Source: Acanthaster planci
Taxonomy: Eukaryota; Echinodermata; Asteroidea; Valvatida; Acanthasteridae
Direction: 5' to 3'
Assembly (NCBI RefSeq): GCF_001949145.1
Contig: NW_019091477.1
Location: 599,900-663,899 of the forward strand
DNA: 64,000 nt
The translations under genes and the position numbers were made by a program. The notes under the pieces were generated by a model. That model did not search any database and was not told where the DNA came from. It saw only the letters and a program-made list of their open reading frames with translations. Position 1 is the first letter of the stretch; every line of letters starts with the position of its first letter. Shown here piece by piece: positions 48,101-60,100 of the stretch.

Positions 48101-51100
48101 CCCTTGTTTATAACCGTGTTCGGGAGGATTTAGCCCGCTGCGTCGACGGCGGCAAAAGTGCGCCGAGACCCGGTCAGACATATGGGTCGCGTATGGCAGA
48201 GTTTATTACTATGGCAAACGTGCCAGGAAAACAAATATATCTAAGGCTAGAAAAAATATCTGGAGCTGGAAACCCATTGCTTTCTGTGTTATCATCAATC
48301 TTCCTTTATAGGTTGCAGTGTTTTGCTAGGCCAAGATTTTGTCGATTTGACATCGGCATTTTCTAACTTTTTTTTCAAAGTGGTTGAACCACTGTAGTTA
48401 CGCATTTAATTTCGTCAAAAGACAATTTCGTAAATGTCAGATTCTTGTTGGCTGTTGTGCGTGTCGCATTGCTCCTTTTGATCGGTTAAGATCGGACTAT
48501 GGGCGTTCCTCCTACTTTGAGCGATTGATGCATTTACATGTAGAATTGTTCCGGGGAAAGTTGTTAAAGGATTGACCTGTCGTTTGGGGTATTTCAAGGG
48601 CACTAACTTCAAAATTGATGGACTGGGTAGATCTGCAGGGTGTAAGGATTAGTAGACGTGAATTTCAGTGAGCAGTACACTGCAAAAACTGAGTGTTAAA
48701 TTTAACACCCCCGGTGTTATCAGAGGACCACAAACTTTTTTCACTGGAGTTAAAATTTTGGTGTTATTGGTGTTACTTTTAACACCCTCCAGTGTATTGA
48801 AACACTTATAGGTGTGAAAAGTAACACCAGCAGTGTTAAAGTAACACCCCATGGTGTAGTCGTCATTGGTAACACCAAAAAAGTGTTGATTTTAACACCA
48901 CAGGTTTTGCAGTGTATATATCGAGGCCTATGTTTCCTTACTGGCTGGCTGGAAATCTCCACACAGCACTGGACCTTCTCTGGACCTTGGATGGAGTCGA
49001 GTTCAGATGGGCATTTTCTGAACGGCAGACGCATTCGAATTACTCGTGAGATAGTCAGAATTTCTGTTCCAATCCTGGTTTTTCCTCAGAATCGGCAATA
49101 CCTCTGATGTGCCAGCGTGACCTCCCCGCTTCTTTCTGGAACAGTAACTACTATAACCACATCAAGTACCCCCACCCTCACCACCACCCTCACCACAGTA
49201 CCCCCATCAGCAGCAGTGGCAGCAGCAGCAGCAGCAGCAGCCAGGGTCCTACCTCAAACCCCGCCCACCCGGGCCACCACGAGCCGCTCTTCACCGACCC
49301 TTACCCCTCCCCGCTCCACCACCGGCCGGTGCACCACCAGCCCGACCCCTGGCACTACCCTTTCGTCTCGCAGGGTTCCTACAGTCACCACCACCGGTCC
49401 GGCTTGCACGATCTGAGCTACGGGATGTCGTCGGGCGCCGGCAGCGCCTTCAATCCCCGGTACAGCTCGCTGCTCATCCAGCCGTCGGTCCGGTCTGGCA
49501 GGTTGCCGGCGATGCCGGGGCAGTGCGACTTCACCAAGGGCAGCGAAGGATGGCCGTCCGGATACTCCCACGGTCACTCGCAGCAGCTTTCAACGGAGAT
49601 CACTTCGTACGGAATGGAGTCAGGTGAGCTCCTTTGTCTTTGTAAACCATTTATGATAACATATTACAGGCCTAATTAAGTTTTATTTCTTTTTTTTTTA
49701 AAAAGTAAACGAATTTGCTCATTTTTGTATGGAACTTGGTTAAAAGATGAAGGAATGAAAATACATTTTAATTCCTCGATGGTTAAAATATCACCTGCCT
49801 TCAATTCTTCGGCATATCCCTCCCAGAAGTTGATAAAACTTTACTTAAGTCCAACAATCAGTGGTCGGGTTGAATAACAACATTGTTCAACTTTCTTTCA
49901 CCGACACAACAGCGTGGACTTTTAGATTCCCCGCAGAATTACATTCGTGTGGACAGTTTTACCCGTAGCTGACGTCGACATTTTGCCGGATGAATGGAAA
50001 AGATCACGAAAATACTTAGACCTACTTTATGCCCACCTCGAAACTAACATGCTTCCACGCCCCGTACAGGTAATTGCCGGCGGGAAACCATGGTACCACT
50101 GGGGAACCTGGTACCTCACATAAAGGTCGTGTTGGATATATAAGTGGTGGGTTTAAAGCGATCGGTCGTTGTGCTAAAATGTTGAATTCGTAATAGTGCC
50201 CAGTCTGGCGATCTATTTATCTGTTTGTCACCGATCCCACGCACTTTAGCACGCTCATACTAGGGAACTTCGCCCCCCCAGAATCCCAGATCCATCATTC
50301 CCGGAAACCTCAAGCTTTCAAGTTTGGAATACCGCGTCAATTTCTTTTGGGGGGCAGTGTTGAGTGGCGACACAGCCCCGGCCGTTGCGTTTCCGTCGAG
50401 CACTGATCGTTCGGCATTTTATGTCTTCTCGCGAGCCACGGACAACCGTGGGAAAAGAATGTCCAGAACACGTGGGGAATTTAGCAGGATGGCATAGCGC
50501 GCGTTCCCGGGCAGTAATCGTGTCGACCATGTGCGGTATTCCAAACCTCTCTGAGCCGAAGCCTTTGATTTTTGTCTCACTTGATTTCAGCGATCCTCTT
50601 TGTGGACATTTGTCAGCACCTCTTCTGCCTTGTAATCAAGGCCAAAAAAAACTCTGTTTCCTCTTAATAGGCATCTAAAAACAGGGTAGGCTAGTAGAAA
50701 GTCTGTTTTGGCACCTTTAAAATACCGCTTTAGTGAGCAGTCATGTAAGTTTTAACAGGTTAGAAATATTGTTAACTAGTTAAAAAATATTGTTAACTAG
50801 TTAAAAAATTGTAAACTAATTAAAAATATTGTTTAACTAGTTAAAAAATTATTAATCAGTTTAAAATATAGGCCCCCTAACTGCAAGAGAGGTCCCCTAA
50901 CTGCAAGAGAGGTCGAGTGGTATTTGTTTCAAATGAAAAGACCAAAACTTTTAAAGAGTACTAGTAGTGTGCATAAATAAGTCCGTTGAATCTTTTAAAA
51001 CCTCATTACCTATAGAAATAGATATAGTTCTTTTCTTTTCTTCCAATTTACCTCCCCCTCCCGTAAAAAAAAAATCACCGTGTCACCGTTGGGAAACAGG

Positions 51101-54100
51101 AGGCGTAAAGTACTTGAGATTGGCTGACATGTATGAACAGCGTGGGAACATTATATTGTAAGGCTGGTAGTATCTACCTATACTAAAGTTAGTAAAAAAA
51201 TTCTGGTCTTGTTAAAAATTTCAAGTCGAAAATTTGAGGCGGCTTTGAGGCAGTGGCATTAAAACGCAAAACGGCGTGCGATAAAGAGGCGTCAGAAGGA
51301 GTTATGAATGTTTTTCTTTCAATGGTAACCATCCGGGGATTCACGCAAAAGTGTCTGTGGTGTTATAACTAGCCAATGCTGAGAGAAGACGATGTAGGTT
51401 GAATCCATAAGAGGGTGTGGGTTAAATATATGTCTGCTGTGGAGGGATTCCAACCAGGGTTAATGGTGAAAGCAAGGAAGAGTACCATGGTGCCTCCTGG
51501 CCTTTTTTATAAAGTTGAATTCGCTGGGGGGTTGACTCGTATGAACTGTCTCGCTATATGCTTGATAAATATATACTGTAATTCCCAGCAAAGCCGCAGC
51601 TATAATTATGGTTTGGTACGAGAAACTTTTCACCGTGCGATTTGCGGCGCAGCTCAACCCAGGGGCCACGCCGACGATCGAATGCGTGCGGCCAAGAGGG
51701 ACTCGAGTCTGCCCGGCGAAAAACAAGATGGCGTTTTAATGACCGACCGAGTAGGGACAATTACCATCAGGGGCGAAATGCCCGGCATTCGCATGAATCC
51801 ATCATCTGCATCGTAACCCGGCCAATTTTGGCAAGGAAGAGGGGGGGGGGTTCTGCGCTGCCGTGCACGAGACAGTAATTGACAGGGCTCCCCCTTTTAT
51901 ACATATATTCCATGGGGCCATCGTCTGGGCGTTTCGCTTGGCGCGCTAGCTGGCCGAGGAAAATGAGTTCCGGATTGGCGCGCGCGCGGGAAGGGTTGCA
52001 ACCCAAGTGTGACGAGGCCAAGATTGTTCTCAGGGAAATGGAGCAAATAGCTATTAATGAGTATAAGGTGAAACAAAAATTACATTCAGTTTTTTTTCTT
52101 TCTAATATGAGACTGCATGTCGTTTTAAAACCTTTTTATGGTTTCTTCCTATCCAAGACTCGAACCTAACGTAAACAAGCACTTTCACTGACAAGAAATA
52201 GACGTGGTTGAAACGCATGTCTTGAAGATGAAGAGTTTTAGGAGGTTTTTTTTTGGGGGGGGAGTGGGAGTTTTGAAATTCCTTTGACATTTGGTAAAAA
52301 GCTTGAACTTGATGCGAATCAAGATATGACATGAAATGATGAATGAACCCCTTGCCTTACCCGCCGCTCAGTTAGAACTAAGTCGGCATGTTGACGAATG
52401 GATATGAACGACGTTATCGTGGACGAGTCCGTGCAGTATTCGGATGATGTACGCCATGTTGAGGGCTCACACATTCAAGCCAAGGGCCTGTTGCTGGTGA
52501 CGTCACAGTAGCAACGTACTGGTGTAATTGACATAGCCTATTAGTCGGTCAGAGTTATATATGCCCCTCACCAAAACTATGTGCCAAAAGGAGGCTTGGT
52601 TGTGACGAGTCCCCGACCAGACATAGCGGAGTTTATTACCACACACTTCACTGAGAAGAAATAGCTCTGGTCCTTTGATACCGGTTACCAGCCAAAAGGT
52701 AGTGGTAATTAATTAATGTGTTTGTCGTTGGTTCCTGGCTGATACTTATTTTAAGTGGAAATTCAGACATTAATGGGAGGGGTACTGAGCGGTCGCATTG
52801 AATGGGACAAGGACGGAGAACATTCATGCAATTAAACGCTCCATTCTAAGATTTTGGCCTGTAGCTGCAGCTTTTTGTAGCGAAGGCATTTTCTTGGGGG
52901 GGTTGTGCCAGAGTCAATTGGCTGACTTGTAACTTGTTCGCAAACCTCGTGTCGTGTAAAATTCACAAAGCGATTCGTGGTACACTACTTTTCATGCTTC
53001 AGGGGAAATGCCGACGGCCAACGCGTATTGTTTATGAACAATATAACTCGTGGATTCATTTGCCGACTGGAATGAATTATTGGGCGAGGGTGCCGCACCC
53101 CCTCCCCCACAAACACACCCGAGTCGCTACGCCCCTGCTTGAAGTAGCAGGAAATCTTACTTGGTCAATTTTCTTCTAGAGCACAAAGTGCGATGTTTGA
53201 GTTCTTCTGTGACTTACAGGTCCTTGAAGTCCGCTCCCCCCCCGGTTGATAAATTCACTACAAGACAGCACCGGCGTACTTTTATGTTGGCTAATAATGT
53301 CGCAGCCGACGGTTTGGATCATTTTGTTGTTTTTTTTCGTGATTGTAGAAGTTGATATCTTCGGTGTTGGCTGCAGACAGTGTTTTTCAATATGAACAGT
53401 TCTGATTGAAAATTGTTCTCAAACTGAAGAAAACGTGGACTCTTTTCCAAGTACTGCAAATCCTTTGAAGAGCCCATACTCCACGTTTGTAAAACTTTAT
53501 AGGCCAACACCCGATCAAACACAGCCTCCGCCGGAGCCGCGTTGCGAATCGTTTGATGTGCCTCGCCGGTTCACAAGCGCCGCTAATTTGCAGCATTTCC
53601 CGGCGGCAATATCGGCAAGTCTCTCTCTCTCTCTCTCTGTCTTTTCTTCCGGCGTCTACCTGTTACCTGAAACTGAAGACGGCGCGTTTACGAACGAGCT
53701 GTAACTCGAGTAAGATCGGTCTCCGGTCTCGATCGCTTACGGACACAACAAACTGAAATCGACCCAGTGATCCCTGATTGTAGTGATACGTCCCCAGAGT
53801 TTGCAGGTATGTTAATCCAGGGTTTGTGAAATGTTTAAAGTTTTTTCCCTCCTCCGTGCTGCGCGGATCTTTTCATATTTGCCCAATTCCGAAAATAGGT
53901 AACCTTAACCCGCTAGAGTTGTCTGCAGGGCCGGATTGCAGGGGTGGTTCATTACTAAATTGCCGAGACGGGGAGAGCTTACGGCCAGAACCTCGAGTGG
54001 TAATCCATAGGCGGTTTGGCTGTTTTGCGAGACAAATCTCTCTGACGAAAGAAATGTGAATTAAAAGACCAGTATTTTCCAGTCGGTTTTACACACTGAA

Positions 54101-57100
54101 CTTGCATGTTGTACAGGAAAAACCAAGGTCCTTAACGTCAGACGAGGAGTGGAAGAGACTCCAGTTTCTCTATGCCCACAAAGGTCGTTGGTGGTTTCTT
54201 TTAAAAATGTTCTTTTAATGATTTTAAGATCACTTTGTAGCGTTTTCAAGGTGTTTCCACACTAGACAAATCTCTGGATTGCACACATGGTATAGAAACT
54301 TGGCGACTGTTCATACTCGCAAATATTCAACCCAGCGTCAACCTGCGGGTTGAACTCAACCTTGCTTGAGATTTTCCAACTTGGGTTGAAAAATCGTTCG
54401 TGCTCGAGTGATTTCCGGGTTGAAATCGCCCTGATAGTTCTAAGCTCGGCGTGCACGACACAAAAAGGCATCAAATTTTCAACCCATTATGGTGGTCAGC
54501 GTATTTTTTTCCTAGGAGGGTTAGGGACAATTATTAAAAAAAATGGGTGTATCTGAACTGTTGTGCATGCGTTTTTTGTAGGAAGGTTGGGAGCAATTGC
54601 CATAAATAGGGTGTACATGAATTTTTAAGTACATGTACATGTATAACATACAGCAAAATTGCTTTTCTGGCCGACTTGCATGAAAAGCTCTGTGTTAGAA
54701 GATACTGCAAACCAACAAGCCGAGCGTTCGAGTCTGCATGTAGTAAATTTTTTCGCAGTGGGGAATTTGTGGGTTTGAGGATGTTTTTATAATAGGAAAG
54801 TAAAGCCCGACATTCACCTCAGCACTTAATTTTTTTAAGTGTCCACTAAATAATTTTGATCGAGTTTGCAGTTAACCACGCTCATAATTATATGATAATT
54901 GCCCCTGACTCTCCGAGGGAAAAAAAATTACGCCGGTCATGAGTCAATACTGGCGTTTCACAATAGCGCGCCTCCAAGAGTTGGCAACGCGTTGGCCAAT
55001 CACAACGCGCGAAATCTGTCGACCCAATGCGCGTTTGGAAAGGGTCGACAGATTTTGCGCGTTGTGATTGGCCAACGCGTTGCCAACTCTTGGAGGCGCA
55101 CTATTGCATTCACCCAGGGTTGAGTTCAACCCGGGTTAATGGGAGGCTCTAGCGTTTTTTGTTGCATCCTCTTCGTTCTCTGACAGCTGAAACCCGTTCA
55201 TCCCCTCCCGTACGCCGAAAACGTTTTCGCTCAGCGTTGGACAGTTCCTCCCCACAAGTTAATAAGATGCTACTCAAAGTAAACCAACTATTGCACATAA
55301 TTTCCTACATAATTATCTTTGTTCACAGCAGTTTTACGCCACTTTCTGTTTTTTGTTTTGCTTTTTACTTAAATTTTTTAGTGTCGTCGCAAACCGCATC
55401 CCCAATTAACGCCATACGCGCATGCTATCTGCATCTGTCGCACCTCGACGGGGTGCTGGCATCGCTTGATGAATGACGTGACGGATGTGGCGCCCCATAC
55501 CCAGGAAGGGTTCCAATTAAGGAAAATTTAACAACTGCTTGAATGACTTCACTGAAGGGAAGGGTGGAACATTACCGCGTATACAGTCTACAGAAGTCAT
55601 TGAAAACCCAGTAACGCTTAATTTTGCTTCTTTTGCGGGTTTGGGATTGTCTTAACTGAACAAAATTAATTCTAAATCGCATTTCCATGATAAGGATACA
55701 AATCAAAGCTTAGCATTCCGTTGAAGCTTTCTTTAACTCTTAACTTCATTGTCGAAATAAGATGGGCGTTCCTGTACATAGTGTCCGCAGGCTTTGCGTG
55801 ATGCGCATGATTTTCTTTCCACGCGCGCATAGGCCATGTAAGCTTAGTGCTTGCTTCTTATCAATTATTTACAGCTTGACTGTCTTAGAATAGATCATTA
55901 ATGCCTCACCGTCATGCACATGGAGTAGTGTCGTGAGAGCATGCCGGGGACGGGCCGTGACAAGCGGTGGGGTATCGCGGCGCGGACCTGGTCGGCCCAG
56001 CGGGTCGGCCGGCCGACCTCACGGCGAGCTGCCATCTCTAGTACACGCTCCACCTGCCAGTGTTTTCACCCCTCCCGTACAATCTGCTCGCTCGCTATTA
56101 CACGAGATAGCACTTTTACAATTAACACAGCGTCCAACTAAGCGACGGTTTTCATCGAGAGACATGTTGGTTTCTGTTCATAAGCGTGGTCCCATCTCCC
56201 CTGTCCCTCCCCCCCCCCAACTTGGGGGGGGGGAGGATTTTATTCATTCTACCACCATCCCTCCTGTAAGCTACCGTATACCCGGGGGGGGTTGAAGGAT
56301 ATCCTCTTAAGTTACCAAACTCCCACCCAGGTTTACTATTCCCTGCAGAAAAGTTTTGCAACTTTTATTCGAATTGAAATACAAAACCAGAATCTCCTAT
56401 AAGGGAGAAAATGGCTCGAGGTAGCTCAGAAGGGGGCCGACGTCAACTCCCGTGCGTTCTATGGAATCACCGAACGTCCTGCAGGATTTAGAGTCTATTT
56501 TCCACTGTTAAATATGAGTCTTAACGTGTTCAAATTATGCAAATCCCTATGAAATCTTTCTATGGTCCGTCTGATCTGTCTATAGAAACCTGCAATATCT
56601 GAAGGGAAGCACATTGTAGCACTGCTGAAGAGCAGATCGAGATATTTGTGGGAAGCTCTGGGCAGTGGATTTCTTACCATTCAAGTGCTGGCAAACGAGC
56701 GTCCATTAATACGGGCGATTCACAATAGTGCGCCTCCAAGAGTTTGAGACACGTTGGCCAGTCACAACGCCCGAAACCAGTCGACCCTTTCCAGACGCGC
56801 ATTGGGTCGGCAGACCCAGCGTGGCCAGCGTGGATGTCAATTTAGCTTGTTACGTATTGGGCCGAAGACAATCCACTTGCCATTGTTGTTGGGGTTTTTT
56901 TTTTCGGACTTCCATAACAATCTGCTCAGAAACTTTGAGTTGACCTCAGCGTTCATCATAATTTGTCAAATAATATGAAAAGAAAAGAAGAATCTATTCC
57001 CTATTGTTCCCTTCCACCCATAAACGGAATGGAACGTGAGAACGAGAAAAATGCAGTGACGGGCATCTCTTGCCGCTTAATTCTTAACCGTTCAAAGACA

Positions 57101-60100
57101 CATTCGGTTGGGCTAGAACCCATTCATCACCGGCCGATTTGCCCAGTTGTCGCCACGGTGGCCCCAGCTTCTCATCTCGCGTGCCAGCGCCGTGAAACTT
57201 GATCCACCCAGGGTTATAGCCGCTGACTGCTTCTTGTATGCTTCAGTTCACACATCTCCCCGGATGCAAAAAACCCGGGAATTTATTGTCTACCATTTCT
57301 ACCTGCTGGTCAATGATTGTGACCAGACCAAGAACAGGTATGGCACACCTGATTGTCGTAAACTAGGATAAAATGAAAGAGCCCGCCTTCATGTTCTTTC
57401 GTTTTGTTTTGTTCTGGTTTTGTTTTTAACAGCTGCGGATTCGCAGAAGGGAACACATTAGTTTTTAAACTGAAACTCTGATATCTCTTTTGAAGCTGAG
57501 ACATGGCTTATAGGGGCCATAGTAGATAATAAATTACTTTTTTGTCATAAGACTATTGGGTTTAACCGGGACTTATCTGTGAGGAAAAGTGCAAAAGTAA
57601 ATTTGAGATAATTTGACGGAATTCAACTTTTACACGGCGTGAGATCGGCGCTATTTTACAACTCAAGGCAGTTTGAAGGACAAGGTCCTATACTTAAACC
57701 TTCTACAGCTTCCATACCGTTATGGATATGCCGATGGATTTTAAATCTAATCGTCCTGGTTACCCACATCGCTGTCGATTAAATTTTTCGAAATCGCTTA
57801 ATCGATTTGAAATAAAATCCCTATTTTGAACTGAGAAACGTAATACAGCACCGTTACAAATTTTGGTTGAGTCAACTTGCAGTGGTAAAAAACAAACGGA
57901 ACGTAGAAACACAGATTCTTAAGATCGAGGAATTCAATAATGGAACTTGCCGTGTACTGCTCCAGCGAGCGCGATAGCTCTTTCTGATCAGCAGGCCTAC
58001 AGTGCAAGCGTTTTTGTCTGTTTTCTCCTCTGACGATGCGTGCCATCGGTCGGACGGCCCGGGCGTAGAAGAACAAAACGCCGCCGTGGGTCAAGTAAGA
58101 TTTCTCTCATTAGGGCCGCTCCAAGAGCCAAGAGGAGCTTCTTGTTCGGCTCCGATGCGACGATAAAATTGCACGTTTCCAAGAAACCACCGCCAAAAAA
58201 ATTAGTTTACAGCAAAATGAGCTGACGTGACGTCAAATTCGCTTCGCTGACACATTCGCCGCAAGTCTGAACTGGCCTTTATTAGGGGAAAGGCTAATTG
58301 ATCATTAATTTTCCTTTTAGATGTTTCCTCGTTAAGGCCGGTTCATACTTCGCGCAAAAGCGAAAAAGAACGCGAATTTGTGATGTCGGATCAAATATTT
58401 GCGTTACGAATTCTCAATAGGACGAGCACATTTCAACTTGGGCGAAATTTCGCTGTAAATTGTTCTTGACGTCAGATTCGCTTCGCTGTCGCATTTGCCA
58501 GAAGTTACGAACCGGCCTTGAGTTTTTATTGATATTTAACCCTCTGGTGTAGTTCGACTCCTAGATCCACCTTTTCCTTTCTCTCTTTATTATTTCCCTA
58601 AAAAGGAAAGAAGAATTAAACTTCTTTCGGCAGTAGCCGGACCATGGCCTGCTGTCTCCTTGTGGGACGCTTGGACTTTCGATCAAGCGTGTTTCGTGCC
58701 AGAGGACCGCTAAGTCGAAATTCTTCGCTCAATTTGCAGAGAGGATTATGTGATCGGGACGGTATAAAAACGGCGCTTTTTCGGTCTTCTCCTCGGTGTG
58801 CGGCTGCCCTGATCGTTTGGGGAAAGAGAGGGAAAGATCATATGGGAGAAATTTGTGCCCTTAAATGATTGGCTTCGCATAATACTTTGAATGAAAAATT
58901 TAAGTTGACTAAAGGAGGATCATCATGAACGGTTGATAGTGGCCAGCCTGAAATTGAGTTCTGATTGCCATCAGCTGCAGCGAACGTTATAATGAAGATA
59001 TAGTGATGTCTAAGCCCGAGTGAAATTGATTGAAGTCTAGGCCTATCAGAAAAATTCTTGAATGTTCGAAAACTGCTTTTTCTTTCTCCTTTTCCTTCGA
59101 TTTCCTTCGAAGTATAACTGTCTCCAGATCTTGACGCAAAAAGTCCAGGGCACCCTTCTCTTTAAATACTGTCGGGTTTGTCGTGGCTTTCTTCGAATTA
59201 AATTGTTTTGAAAACACGCGCCATTGTTTACCCTTCTCTGCGTGACAGAAATCGCGCATAGTCGTGGCTCGATTGTTTTGACTACAAAAAATCCCAAACG
59301 TTCAAGCTGGCGAGAGCTGCTGATTCCTGATCACGGACGAAGTACAACAGCTTCGACAGTGTGGTACCTCCACAGCGGTGACGCCGCGCCGCCCACTCCT
59401 TTTTTCATCTTTGAGTATATGGTGTTGACCAGCTGAGTATGCATTTCGGTCTTTCAAAACGGCCCTTTTTAAAAAAGCGAAACCACTCCAGGTTATACAA
59501 TTTGCATAAATTTCACTTCTGGAGCGAAGGTCATGATGACAGTGCCGTTGACTTGTTGCTGTGCGTCCAGTAGAACACGATGCTACGAGTTCAGTTCTGA
59601 AACCATTGCCCGTTAACAACGAAGAGATGGAAGCTCTCCAAAAACACGCAGAAACAAACTTACCCCGTCGAGTAGGCACGTACTGTACGATGAGACGGAC
59701 CAAAAAGCAAAAACTACATTCGAAAGAGCAAAATATCATATTTTTTCCCGACAATTGTATTCCATTTCCGCAGTTAATGACTTACCTCCTTTGTGCCAAT
59801 TTATCATGACGTTTTCCAACGTAGAAAGAAAGATCGGGACAGGAATCAACCTCAGTCTCCACGGCAACACTTCTTTATCCCTTAATAAGCTGATGCATTT
59901 CTTTGAATTCCACGAATAACACGTGCAAGATGAATAATTGAAATGAAAGGGGGAAAAATGCTGCTCATTTGGCCGCTATTTTTATTTGCCGTAGTCTGGT
60001 TTATATACTCAACACACCTTGATCCATCAGCGGCCGCCTCATCAGGGCCCAGCCGATGAGCTGCCTCTTAAATCATGGCTAATACGGGATAATTACGCGG

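Noticed and set aside
49254-49577. 107-codon minus-strand frame and 99-codon plus-strand frame over VGLL exon 3
   Set aside because: Shadows of the His/Ser-rich coding sequence in other frames.
54899-55129. Short frames on both strands across the palindrome
   Set aside because: They are two readings of the same inverted repeat and carry no protein family signal.
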